A stretch of 64,000 nucleotides of DNA, from NCBI GenBank assembly GCA_951230915.1, contig OX579634.1:18006725-18070724 (forward strand). The letters run 5' to 3'. Every line of letters starts with the position of its first letter. Within the stretch, counting starts at the first letter, position 1. The notes beneath the pieces are model-generated. The model had not been told where the DNA came from, did not search any database, and was given only the letters and a program-made list of their open reading frames with translations. This stretch comes from Antitrichia curtipendula. Lineage: Eukaryota > Streptophyta > Bryopsida > Hypnales > Leucodontaceae. The position numbers and the translations under genes were made by a program. Of this stretch, positions 1-10,227 are shown piece after piece.

Positions 1-483
1 CGAAGGACCAGAAGCGATACGATCGGCATAGGAAATTTCAAACAGTTTGGGCCGCCAAGCTGCCATGGGCGGAAGGGATAATGGCGAACGACGGCATACT
101 TCAAATGGTCAAGTGCAAGGTTTGTAGTTCCGTTGACAGGAAGCCCTACATAATGGCTCCAAAATCTGATACATTGTGGAAGCATGACGGCAAGCGAGTC
201 GCCAAGAAGGACCTGCCGCAATTCAAGGTTAAGCGAGGAGAACAGTACATAGCAACCCATTGTAAACATAGAAAAAATCTACGCCTCTACGCTGTGAGAC
301 CACCACCCTCTGTAATCCAACAACTCAACCACTGCACCTCATTGGAGGCTCGGAAGAAGAGGGTGCAGTTCGCTACACTTTTCCAATTGCTATAAGATGG
401 GCGGTCAATGCTAGAGTACGAGTCACGAGTGAATCTGTACAAGTTCTTGTCAGTTCCGGATTTATCATTTGCTTACTGGTGTG
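1..483 (+). pseudogene. 5' part of a C17orf113/ZNF862-type hAT transposase gene, cut by the giant insertion
   Basis: The frame is already open at position 3, so the gene starts left of the window. The translation has a conserved W and PW, then a CKVC pair, then CKHRKNLRLY, which fits the zinc-finger N-terminus of hAT-like proteins of the C17orf113/ZNF862/KIAA1586 type. An in-frame TAA at 393-395 interrupts it, but the same frame then reads DGRSMLEYES and FLSVPDLSFAYWC up to 482. That is the expected lead-in to the DNSGWLMAGYM segment found at 50045 onward. The gene is thus broken twice, by a stop (CAA to TAA is the simplest route) and by the 49.6-kb insert. The family call rests on my recognition of the motif order, not on a search. 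Confidence 0.8.
476..483. repeat. Left target-site duplication of the giant insertion
   Basis: The sequence ctggtgtg directly precedes the CAGGGTTGTC terminus and is identical to 50039-50046. Confidence 0.88.
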
Positions 484-790
484 CAGGGTTGTCCAAACGT
501 CCGGACGCCTTGGACGTCTGGACATACGTCTAGAGTCCCGGGATGCTGGCCTCCGGACATCCCTGGGCATTCGGACGGACCCCGACCCCTCGTCCAGTGG
601 ATGGTCGGACGGGAGGTCGGGAGTTCGGACGCGTCTTTGGACGGGGGTCCGGGAGGTCGGACGGGACTTCGGACGGAGGGTCAGAGGTCGGACGGGCCTT
701 CGGAACGTCCGAGGTCGGACGGAAATGCGGACGCTCCGTCGGAGGTCGGACGGACTGGAGGAAAGTGGGACGGGAGCGGGCGTCGGACTG
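484..790 (+). repeat. Left terminal and subterminal CGGAC-rich array of the giant insertion
   Basis: After the 10-bp terminus, about 300 bp consists of irregular copies of a ggtcggacgg-like unit with variants such as gtccggacg, very rich in CpG against AT-rich surroundings. Subterminal repeats bound by the transposase zinc finger are typical of hAT elements. The opposite orientation (cgtccgac) prevails at the right end, as expected for subterminal repeats. Overlapping open frames here are low-complexity artefacts. Confidence 0.75.
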
Positions 791-837
791 GCGATTTTTT
801 TCTTAAATAAATATTTTTTCAAATTGAAAAGCCTTTA

Positions 838-1990
838 AGGTATTCAATTTCAAAAAGAAATGGGTAGGATAGGAAACTAAATACTCTCTAGGGTATTGAA
901 TTTTTTCTAAAAATGGGTAGAATAGGAAATTGAATACCCCAATTTCCTAAAGGGTATTCAATTTTCTTTAAAAATGGGTAGAATAGGAAATTGAATATCC
1001 TCTAGGGTATTGAATTTTAAAAAAAGATGGGTAGAATAGGAAATTGAATACCCTCTAGCCTCTAGGGTGTTGAAATTTTTTAAAAATGGGTCGAATAGGA
1101 AACTGAATACCCTAGAGGAAAGTCAATTTTTTTCAAAAAAATAGGTAGAATACATATTCAGTACCCTTTAGGATATTGAACTTTTTTTTTAAATGGGTAG
1201 AATAGGAAATTGGATACCGTAATTCCCTAAAGGGTATTCAATTTTTTTTTTAAATGGGTAGAATAGGAAATTGAATATCTTCTAGGGACTAGTGTATTGA
1301 ATTTTAAAAAAAGATGGGTAGAATAGGAAATTGAATACCCTCTTACCCTCTACAGTATTCAATTTTTAACCCAAAATGGGTAGAATAGGAAATTGAATGC
1401 CCTGGAGGGTATTAAATTTTAAAAAATGAATCGATAGAGTAGGAAATTGAATACCCTCTAGGGTGTTGAATTTTTTTTTAAATGGGTTGAATAGGAAATT
1501 GAATACCCTAGAGGAAATTCAATTTTCTTTTAAAAATGAATAGAATAGGAATTTGAACACCGTAGAGGATATTCAATTTTTTTTAAATAGGTAGAATAGG
1601 AAATTGAATACGCTCTAGGATATTGAATTTTAAAAATAAAATGGGTAGAATAGGAAATTGAATACCCTTTAGGATAATTCAATATTTTTTTTAAATGGGT
1701 AGAATAGGAAACTGAATACCCTGAAGGGTATTTAATTTGGAAAAAAAATGGGTACAATAGGAAATTGAATACCCTAAAGAAGTAAAGGGCATTTAATTTG
1801 GAAAAAAAATGGGTACAATAGGAAATTGAATACCCTAAAGAAGTAAAGGGCATTCAATTTGGAAAAAAAATGGGTACAATAGGAAATTGAATACCCTAAA
1901 GGGTATTCAATTTTTTGTTAAAAAAGGGTAGAATAGGAAACTGAATACCCTAAAGGGTAATCAATTTTAAAAAAAAATGGGTAGACATTA
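838..1990. repeat. AT-rich minisatellite with about 20 units of 50-62 bp
   Basis: Each unit holds gggtagaataggaaattga followed by a short palindromic ACCCT-AGGGT core and a poly-T/A run. Unit length varies between about 50 and 62 bp and units diverge slightly. It sits directly inside the left subterminal array. No coding function is supported. Confidence 0.9.
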
Positions 1991-2352
1991 CTGAAAACCT
2001 ACATATAATGTATTCCATTTGCATTGTCCTATTACATGCACGTTCATATGACAATTCATACAACTTCTCACAGAACCTTATCAATCCAACATCCATCAAC
2101 AAGAGTTTATGCAGTTTTTGTTAAAGCAGTTTATGTATTTCATATAAAAAATGATGGAGAGGATATACAATTTCCGGACACTATAGAATCCAAAATGTAC
2201 ATCCAATTGCATATAAATTGGTATATACTGGAAATGGAAAATAATACTATTTAGGCCACATGGTCCGCAAACGTAAATCCTCACTTCTACGTTGATTAAA
2301 TACTTCTACAGTTCTATAGTCTATATAGTACGCTCAAGTACTAATATGAATG
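1991..2352. other. Non-coding spacer, nothing recognised
   Basis: About 360 bp of AT-rich unique sequence between the minisatellite and the 3' end of the kinase-like gene. I see no conserved gene, RNA or repeat. Confidence 0.5.
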
Positions 2353-3834
2353 TCAGAAGTGTTCATCTAATATTGGCCAATTGTAAGAATTGGTAAATCG
2401 ATTGGTAATTTCAGCCAAACTACCTCGTGAACCGTTGTCTTCATTGCAAAGTCGCTCCAAGTATTGATGAAACACCATTGCCAAATCCTCATGGCTAAAC
2501 TTTGTATGTCCTTGGATTTCCCGGTGTAACTTGTAGTAGGCCACTGACATGCACTGTTTGTTGATCTTCTGAGCTATTCGACCCACCGCATATTCCTCTG
2601 ATTTTTGTGATAAATTGGGAATGACTTCCACATCCGCATTTCTCTTATGCAAATATGCAATATTGGGGTCTACCCACCACCTCCTTCGCAAAGCTTCTTC
2701 CTTCTCACCCGCAGATGTGAACGTGTACAAGGATTTGGGTGCTTCGCTACTTACGGAAGTCAAGCCCCAATCGCAAACTCCAATGTAGACTAGGGACTCG
2801 TCTTCGGGAAAGTGAAACATGATGTTGTCCGGGGAAATATCATTGTGGAGATGTCCAGCATTGTGCACTGCATTCATGATGTGCAACAATGCCCATGCAA
2901 GTTCCGTGCGCTTCCTCTTCCAACGAGCGAGACGGAAAGCTCGAATCACCTCTTCGGGATCAGCGTTTGCACAAGCTAAAGCAATCCCTATGTTGTCTGG
3001 ATATTGCACATCCAAGTTCAACATTTGCCGCAGTGTTCCGCCGTTCCACCAGTATGAATACCCTTTGTTGTTTGTTGCATGCACTGCATAAAATCGTATG
3101 ACTCCATCATGTGGAATCCTCATTGCCATTGACTCGTTTTGGTGTTCCAATTTTGCAAGTTTTGGTTGTATGCCATGTTGGCGAGATACCTTTGATGCAA
3201 ACTCCCCAAATACGGGTATCCCAGGACATCTTTCAATTTGGACCCTACGAATTGTTGCATACCCGCCCATCATGGCTTTGTCATCTTGTGCAATCACCCT
3301 TGCTGTTTCTGGAAGCGCTACGAGATGCCGTCGCCCCTTCTGCAATTCCGCCATTCCCTCAACGCTCTTCCACCAAAACATTGACCCTTGCCTATTCCGT
3401 GAATTAGCAAATGGACGGCACCGTTGAATAAACAAGTTTGCCTTGAGAATGACTTGCTCGAAGTCTGCACCCTGTGCACGGTAGCTCTTGCTGTATTTTT
3501 CTACAATCACTTTGGCATTCCAAAATGCATCGTTCACCCTGTTCGCCAAGAATTTGTTGAAGCGTGGTTTGTCCATCTCATGCCTCCATTGCGGAACATT
3601 CAGTGCTTCTAACATCTTCTGCGTCATGTCGTCTTTGAATTTTTGAATGCATTCCTCTTGATATCTAACATATTTGCTATCCAGGGACATGGTGCTTTCG
3701 GACTCATAAAACTTGACAGTAAATTCGATCAAAAATGCTTTGCAAGCATCTGTGGGATATTTCTTAGTTATCCTAGCTTCTTCATCATTTGACAGCACCC
3801 GCTTGCCTTTCCCTCCCTTCTTTGGCCTCGGCAT
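2353..3834 (-). CDS. Protein-kinase-like cargo protein with basic AT-hook-like N-terminus
   Basis: Uninterrupted 493-residue frame. The first ATG is at 3834 (MPRPKKGGKGKR), and the frame stays open slightly upstream without an earlier ATG. The start RPKKGGKGKR is a basic AT-hook-like patch. The C-terminal half carries a kinase-type catalytic loop, HNDISPDNIM, near residue 330, and about 25 residues later CDWG, where typical kinases have DFG. The catalytic Asp and Asn of the loop are present. I see no clear glycine loop or VAIK lysine, so activity is uncertain. The upstream side carries a CGGAC array with a TATA-like box. It is one of the few intact reading frames in the insert, which suggests recent function. 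Confidence 0.7.
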   Translation of the reverse strand: MPRPKKGGKGKRVLSNDEEARITKKYPTDACKAFLIEFTVKFYESESTMSLDSKYVRYQEECIQKFKDDMTQKMLEALNVPQWRHEMDKPRFNKFLANRVNDAFWNAKVIVEKYSKSYRAQGADFEQVILKANLFIQRCRPFANSRNRQGSMFWWKSVEGMAELQKGRRHLVALPETARVIAQDDKAMMGGYATIRRVQIERCPGIPVFGEFASKVSRQHGIQPKLAKLEHQNESMAMRIPHDGVIRFYAVHATNNKGYSYWWNGGTLRQMLNLDVQYPDNIGIALACANADPEEVIRAFRLARWKRKRTELAWALLHIMNAVHNAGHLHNDISPDNIMFHFPEDESLVYIGVCDWGLTSVSSEAPKSLYTFTSAGEKEEALRRRWWVDPNIAYLHKRNADVEVIPNLSQKSEEYAVGRIAQKINKQCMSVAYYKLHREIQGHTKFSHEDLAMVFHQYLERLCNEDNGSRGSLAEITNRFTNSYNWPILDEHF

Positions 3835-3966
3835 CTTGCTGAACTGTACTATCAATGAATATTCAAAAGATGAAATTGAACTCGGGATTTCACTTCAAAT
3901 CAAAAATAATGCATACACCGTCACGCCAAAACTGAAAAAAACAGCAATAAGGGGGCCCCTGTAATC

Positions 3967-4056
3967 CGACTCTTGCCTTCCCTAAGAAAAGAGCCAATGG
4001 AGGATAAACCACCAAGCTCTCCGCTCCTCTTGTTAAACACAAGGGAGAAGGCAAGA
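3967..4056. repeat. Short inverted repeat in the kinase leader
   Basis: actcttgccttc near 3968 and gaaggcaagagt near 4045 are inverse copies separated by about 65 bp. They could form a hairpin in the 5' leader of the kinase transcript or mark a small insertion. Confidence 0.4.
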
Positions 4057-4440
4057 GTGAGGGCGGTCGGGCCGTCCGCCACTCTTATAATTGTCGGACG
4101 GCCTTCTTGGCGGTCGGCCCGATTCTCCGCCGTCTGATCAATCGGTCGCGACTTGGCCGTCCGATGAAGCCGACCGATCGACTGTAACGGGTATCGGACG
4201 GGGTATCCGACAGATTTTCGGCCAGTTACAGGTCGGACGCAGCAGTTCTCGGATGGGTGGTTTGGACGGGTTTGGGGACAGTTCGGTCGGCCGGGTCGTC
4301 GGTCGGGGTCACGGTCGGACGTAGAGGTTCTCGGACGGCTGTGTCGGACGGGGTATTGAATGGGTGGTTCGTCCGAGTTTTGGAAAGTTTGGTCGGCTGG
4401 GTTCTCAGTCGGGGTCAGGGTCGGACGGGGTTCCCAATGA
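4055..4440 (-). promoter_or_regulatory. CGGAC array and TATA-like box upstream of the kinase-like gene
   Basis: Irregular copies of gtcggacgg, cggtcgg and ccgtccgac fill about 385 bp. On the gene strand the array ends in attataagag (TATAAG at 4089-4084), 255 bp before the kinase ATG. The same arrangement occurs before three other genes of the insert. Promoter function is inferred from position and the TATA-like sequence only. Confidence 0.5.
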
Positions 4441-5030
4441 GGATAGATTCAAACTACACATGTTAGAGGTCTCATACCAAAAAAAAAAAAAAAGAATATC
4501 ATGGATGGAGTTTAAGATTATAATGTTTGACCATGAGGGTGTTAGAACTGCTAAAATCTTTCAATCTTCTTCCATTGAAAGATAAATCTAAAAATTTGGT
4601 GACCAAAACAATATGAGGTTAAACTATTAAAGGGCCTAACAGCCCTAACTTGTATAATCCCAATCAATTTATGGCTTCTTCAAATGTACTCCACAATTTT
4701 AGTAAACGGATTTTGAATGTGAATTTCCCTCCAAGATCTAGTATATTTGAGGCTCATTTCAAAGAGCTCTCAACAGAAAGGGAAGTTAAGATTGCAAATT
4801 TGCAATGGGTACCCTTGTACAAAAACTTGAATAGAAAAACCACTATCATTTATTTTCAAGATCGGACTTTTGTAGCTAAAACTAGACTTCAAGAAGAATT
4901 TTCTAAAAGTATGAACTACTAAAAATAGCAACTTGGTTAGGTTTTATTGAACTTCAAAGTTTTGCAAACACCACATTTGTGTGGCTTTGGCATTTAGGGG
5001 TTAACACTTGGAAAAAAATTGAAAATGAAT
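4441..5030. other. AT-rich non-coding DNA, nothing recognised
   Basis: Contains a short poly-A run near 4480. The 90-residue open frame at 4650-4922 has no recognisable motif and is not claimed as a gene. Confidence 0.4.
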
Positions 5031-5034
5031 GACA

Positions 5035-5640
5035 AGTAGACTGAGAGCCCAAAAAAATGGGTAATGGACGACAAAAAAACTTGAAGCCCTAAAAATTGGG
5101 GAATGACTAACAAGATCAGAAACCCCCAAAAAATAGGGATGGCATGACAAGGAAAAAATAAGCCAAAAAAAATTGGGAATGAACGACCAGGAAAAGGAAA
5201 GTCCGAAAACATGGGGATTGGGGAATGCATGACAAGGCAACATAAACCAAAAAAAAAATTGGGAATGCATGATAAGACAACATAAAGCCCAAAAAATTGG
5301 GGAATTCATGCCAAGGGAACGTGAGGCCCAAAAAAATTGGGAATGAATGATCACGAAACAAAAAGCCCAAAAAAATGTGCAAGTCATGACAAGGAAACAT
5401 AAAGCAAAAAAAAATTGGAAAAGAATGATGGTCCTCTGAAAACAAATAAGGATGGGAAATGAATGATAATGAAACTTCAGATTTTTTGCAACAAGGTCTC
5501 TCATTTGTAGTCCAAGTACTGAAACTCCAGATTTAATAAAAATTGGGAATGAATGGAAAGGAAACTAAAAGCAAAAAAGGTGGATGGAATGAATGATAAT
5601 GAAACGGAAGCAAAAAAAAAAGAAGGGGAGGTAATATAAA
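5035..5640. repeat. Tandem repeat of about 55-60 bp units
   Basis: Roughly ten imperfect units contain agcccaaaaaattgggaatg followed by a-tgacaaggaaac. The long minus-strand open frames here are phenylalanine-rich translations of the repeat and not genes. Confidence 0.8.
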
Positions 5641-7178
5641 TCCACCACCAAAACTAGAAACAATACCAATTTTTGGTAACATTATGCTTCAAATTTAAAT
5701 GTGAAGTTTTCATTCACTCAATTTGGACTACAAGCATGATGCAGAAGGTATGGACTATGTTTGGGGGGGCACAATGTGATGCGTCAATCATTTCTTGGAA
5801 AAATAACTTATACAATGCATTTTTTGAGGTCAATACAAAAGTCATTATGTTCTTTGCTGGAGACTTACATACGCCACTCAATTGTAGAACGCGGACCAAT
5901 ACCATATGTATATTAAAAAAAATCATTGGTTATACAACAACGGTATTCAAGGATAATACCATCATATGGCTACCAATGTACTTCTATATGGACATGTCGC
6001 AGTATAGGATAGGTAAATTCCCCATTATACTCACAAAAATCACCCTAGAGTATAACTGAGTGACTCTAAAGATCGAACCCACGAGATTCTGTGAAGTATC
6101 TAGCCTTATTAACGAAGTAAACCAAGTCAGTAGTAACATCCATCTTTTCCGGTCCTCTTTCCTAAACCGGAAACACAAACACCCAGAAAATTAGGGACCG
6201 GATTGTACCACTCTTCCGATTCCAACTGGTCTTCCGGTTATCGAATCCAGCACAACCCCAGGATCCTATCTCTTCTGGTCCGGGTATCCATCTAGACCAA
6301 CTCGCTCTAGACAATTCACAACTATTTCCTCTCTTATCTGGTTTGGTTTTACCTCTGTTTAGCCATCAGAGGGTTCGCCGCTTGCTTTTGAGAGTAGTAG
6401 GCCCACCACACCTTCCGTGACTTATAGTGGCTGAAGACCCACTTTCCTAATCTCTTCTTTCCTAGGCTAGTACGGATCTGGTTTGGTCCTTCACAGCAGC
6501 CCAGGTAGCAATCCGGTTTACTAGTCACACAAAGACCCCCCGTACGATCCTCTCAATACTACAACGACTCTGATCTCATCCTAATCTGTACAAAACTAAG
6601 GCGGTTACAAGTGCACCCGTCCGTTCCAACATCAGCTAGAATTCTTCCGTTTACCATTAAGATGGCGAGACCTCACAGGAGATCGGACACTTGACCGGAT
6701 TTCCCATCCAGGAGTTTTAGCGCGACTAAGGAATCCCTCCCTATCCGCCTAGCCTAACAACGGCTTTCTCACCCGGAATCTCAAACTCTAGACGTGCTGA
6801 GGCACTGAAGTTCACTCCCAACTCTATCCTATCCGCTCACATGCACTTAGGACCAAGAAAACACACCAAGGGGAGAAATTCCCAACACACCCACTTGCGC
6901 CTTCCGAACTCCCTCACGTACAACCCTGCCAAAACATGGGATAACGTACAACAAGAAAGTACAAAGAGAAAACACAAAGAAAATGTAGAAGGAAAGACTC
7001 TCAGTCCTCAGCACAAGGACTGAATTATATACACTTTGAGAGCTTCCAAAAATACAAAAGGCAAAAAGAGCCGTTTAAAAGTCAACCTAAATCCAGATCC
7101 TAACTTTTGGTCCTCCTAACACTACCGGATCGGATTACTAATCCGGATCCGTTCCCATCCTATCCTTCCTAACTTACT
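5641..7178. other. Unassigned DNA, possibly non-coding part of a retroelement
   Basis: 5673-6059 is open for 128 codons without any motif I recognise. From about 6060 the composition becomes more balanced (repeated ccggat and ccggt words) and continues into the gag-like fragment on the minus strand. It may be 3' sequence of that element, but I could not find a matching second copy that would define a long terminal repeat. Confidence 0.35.
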
Positions 7179-8511
7179 CTACATCGCTATCCCGCGCCCC
7201 AACGAAGGACTCTTGGGCTCCGCCTCCAATTGTTCGAAGACTTCTCCCAAGTTCCTGTTCCGCTCTCCGGCCATCGGATTTGGCATGTCGGAACCGGGAG
7301 AGGAATCGATGTTGATCGGCGCAGCCTGGGAAGGCTGACTCGGCTTGGACTGTGGAGTCTGGTCTCTTCCTTCCCTGGGTCTAGCACTTTCGGAAACGAT
7401 TCCGGCATGGAGATGTCCGATAAGTGGACCCTCATCGATCCGGTCAGCTTTTGTGTACATTCCTCCATCCGGTCCGCTGCTCCTCGTGCTAAGACCAAAT
7501 TCTTCTCCACCTGCTCGAAGAAGTTGGTCAGGATCCGAACTATCCGGGAACCGGATAGTTTCTTCTCCTCCAAGACCCTCTCGTCGAAGAGCCTAGTCCT
7601 GACCGCCACACTTCCGGTCTCACCGAAAGTCGCGTTCACCGATTCCGCCACCTTTTGTGTCTTGTCCGCCATTATCCAGATGGCTGCCATATCTTCCTTG
7701 AAGGTGGCCACTTCCGCCTTCAACATGTCGACCTCCTCCTGAAGTCGACGAATCTCCGCTTCCTGTTTCCGGATCTCGGCCGGATTGGTGATGCAATCCG
7801 CCACCTTTCCCGGCAACTTACTGTCCGGTGCTGCCTACATCAACTCTCCGATCTGGAGCAGGGCGATTCTCTTCGCCTCCCAGTCTGTGCGGATGTCGCA
7901 GAGGGTCTTCACTAGCTTCTCGAACGGATCGGCAGGTCCCTTCTTCGAACCGCCTGCCTTCTCCCCTTCTGGTGTCTTCTCCTTTCCGGTCTTGTCACCG
8001 AGCGAGATCCTCTTCCGGTCGGAGACGTCGTCTTGTGCCGCTTGGTCTGCCTCTCCGCCTCTTCTTCATCTTCTTCTTCTTCTTCGGTCTCGGATCCGGT
8101 TTCCTCTTCCTCCTCATCTGTTTCCGATTCTCCTTATTTCAGGAGATTCTCTTGAGCCTTTCACTCCTTCTCTTCCGAGTCCAAAAGGAGCTGGTGTTGC
8201 TCGTAGAGGTGGAAGAGGTACGGACACACGGGTGTCGGCCTACTCCTTCCGACCCTTGTCGCCAACTAGGCCACCAGATCAAACATGATCCGGGCCCAGT
8301 CCGCCTTCCGGTCTCCGCTCAGGGCACCGAAAATGGTGTTGCCGAGGGTGATCGTCACCCTTGTCGGCTTCTCCGGATGGAGGATCGGAATGAGGAACTG
8401 GAGAAGTTTCCGATGCCGGTCATCGATGCAGTCCTCTACCGCATATCCGTCCTTGGGGTTGACCGCTCCTCGGAACTTGCCCCGGACGTATTCGTCCTTC
8501 CGGTTTGCCAT
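7179..8511 (-). pseudogene. Gag-like coiled-coil retroelement fragment
   Basis: The minus strand starts at 8511 with MANRKDEYVRGKFRGAV and includes TLGNTIFGALSGDRKADW. A low-complexity acidic stretch (runs of Glu and Asp) follows near 8030-8110, then a coiled coil (QEAEIRRLQEEVDMLKAEV) in 7816-7187, then a Pro/Ser-rich tail (SKPSQPSQAAPINIDSSPGS) in another frame ending at 7179. At least two frameshifts and several stops separate these blocks. The order (globular N-part, acidic linker, coiled coil, disordered tail) suggests a gag-like or accessory transposon protein. No protease, reverse transcriptase or integrase is present nearby. Confidence 0.45.
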
Positions 8512-8534
8512 CTCGTGGCCTCCTGCCCTACTAC

Positions 8535-8582
8535 TTCAATGTCTAACACTACTTCAATGTCTAACACTACTTCAATGTCTTT
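8535..8582. repeat. Triplicated 18-bp direct repeat
   Basis: Three copies of tacttcaatgtctaacac (the last truncated to tacttcaatgtct) lie just upstream, on the minus strand, of the gag-like start. Confidence 0.8.
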
Positions 8583-8840
8583 CCTAATTTCCGTCCTCTG
8601 CTGTTTCTAAACAAAACCTAGATACTAATCGATAGTTTCCGTTGCGTTTTCTAGATAAACAACTGAAAACCAAAAATTCTGGTTGCGACAGGACATAAAA
8701 ACTTAATCCCGCTAACTTAGAAAATCAAGAATTGCAATTCCCCAACATCACTGTACAATGCTTGCCGACAACAACAATCCACGGCCATTACAATCAATGG
8801 ATAAGGTGCTCAGGCTTGCACTATAAGACAAAATACTGCT

Positions 8841-9215
8841 TCACTCTGAATCAGAATCGGTATCATCTCTCTTATTTGGGCCTCTAGAACCACACTCATA
8901 AACACCAAGATATGGTCCTCCTCCATAGGTGTCTCCCTGTCCACTTGGAGGAGTTGGAGCCACTACTTTTTCGTAATTTGGGCAGTAAGGACCTCCAAAA
9001 GGAGGAGGACGAGGAATGGGAACATTGTGCTGGGACCCTCATTTACTTGAACCACCATAATAAGAACCTTCATGATGATGATATGAAGCGGGTGCAATAC
9101 TCCCAAGATAGTATTGGGAGCCACCTTGGCTAGCATCGTCATACCGCGTGCTTCGAGAGCCACCTTGGGATGCATTACCGTATTGTGAACTTCTTCCAAC
9201 GGTGCTAGTATGTGA
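8841..9215 (-). pseudogene. C-terminal Gly/Ser/Tyr-rich tail of a lost gene
   Basis: Minus-strand reading gives SSQYGNASQGGSRSTRYDD and YYLGSIAPASYHHHEGSYYG. In a neighbouring frame it gives PPFGGPYCPNYEKVVAPTPP and ends RGPNKRDDTDSDSE with a stop at 8843-8841. The acidic end and the Gly/Tyr-rich linker resemble tails seen on plant-lineage hAT-like proteins, but that is a weak assignment. The gene body is missing: on its 5' side the sequence passes at about 9215 into a repeat also found at 22450-22860. Between the two halves there is at least one frameshift. Confidence 0.45.
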
Positions 9216-9565
9216 GCGGGGAGCGGCGAGTGGGGAGCGTAGAATGGTGAGCGGGGAGCGTATGTTTAGGAACAGAATTTCAGATATTAAATAAAACAAG
9301 GGAAAAAATTGGATAAAATATACCTCAACATTGGGTGAAATTTCCCAAAAAATTGGGCGAATGTTTCATTTTGATTTAAGAATGGATTTTTGAAATTGGG
9401 ATAAGAATGAAAGAAAAATGACATTCGTGGGATTAAAAAGGTAGGGATGAATGTAGATGAAAGTTGGATGAAAGTAGATGAATAAATGGATGAAAGTATT
9501 TGAACTAATGAATGAAAGCAGATGGAAAATGGATGAAAGTACATAAAAAAATAGGGGACAATACA
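9210..9565. repeat. Dispersed repeat: tatgtgagcg block plus gatgaaag-type microsatellite
   Basis: Starts tatgtgagcggggagcggcg, continues through acagaattt, then passes into irregular gatgaaag/ggatgaaagtagatg repeats. An inverted copy with the same order lies at 22450-22860. In both places it abuts a truncated coding region, so it is probably the end of a mobile repeat. Confidence 0.6.
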
Positions 9566-10227
9566 TCAAGAACTTGTTGGTTTAGGGTTCTTATGGGGGT
9601 AATTTAGTAGTCCATTACGGGGAGAAAATTATTTAGGGTTTAGGCTTCAGAATTCTACATCAAGCATATGCTTCAGGGTTTTAGGGTTTTGAAAATGAGC
9701 TTCAGATTAAAAAGGAGTCCTTCACCTTTCAAAACTATAAGACCTTCACATCAACCCCTATGACCACATATTTAGGAGTTCCTGTGATTGATCAATATCA
9801 AAGAGAAAAATGTTCGGGAATAATGGTTTAGGGACTAGGCCCAAAAATGAAAATAAGACTTGGACCTATTGATACATTAAGCTGTCGCTAGTATTTCCTG
9901 TGACCAATGGTAGAGAGTATCCTATGACCGTGGTATCGTTGTGGATTTAAGGGATACTGTTCAGGGTGCTATGTGGGATCTAATTAGAATTCCGAAACAG
10001 TTAAAGTCTACAGTGCTTTTCCACTACTGGGCTTGCAGAGTGGAATCCAGAGATGGAAAAATACAAAGAAGAACATACAACAGTTACTATATATAAATAA
10101 AAAAATTTGATAAACATGTATAGGGTAATGAAGTGAAAGTAGTGGCCCTTGTAGTCTCACTACACTTTCATTAAATTCAGTAGTAAACACGGGAAGTGAC
10201 ACTACTACGTGTCAACAAGATCTCATT
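9566..10227. other. Non-coding spacer
   Basis: AT-rich sequence with scattered ttagggttt words. No gene or structured repeat recognised. The last 200 bp probably include the 3' untranslated region of the MULE on the minus strand. Confidence 0.4.

Noticed and set aside
484..790. A separate small MITE at the left end, independent of the right end at 50038
   Set aside because: No second terminus with ctggtgtg follows near 800, whereas an exact match lies at 50039 in the correct host frame.
373..838. Several overlapping open frames of 87-149 codons rich in Arg, Gly, Ser and Asp
   Set aside because: They are translations of the CGGAC array in different frames and have no family motif.
1530..1853. 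Minus-strand frame with repeated GYSISYSTHF
   Set aside because: Pure translation of the minisatellite.
5001..5504. Minus-strand Phe-rich frame that looks like a membrane protein
   Set aside because: It follows the 55-60 bp tandem repeat and its hydrophobicity comes from T-rich DNA.
5673..6059. 128-codon open frame
   Set aside because: No motif, no promoter-like array and AT-rich composition; chance is adequate.
8266..8511. Start of a complete LTR retrotransposon
   Set aside because: No reverse transcriptase, integrase or paired long terminal repeats could be found around it.
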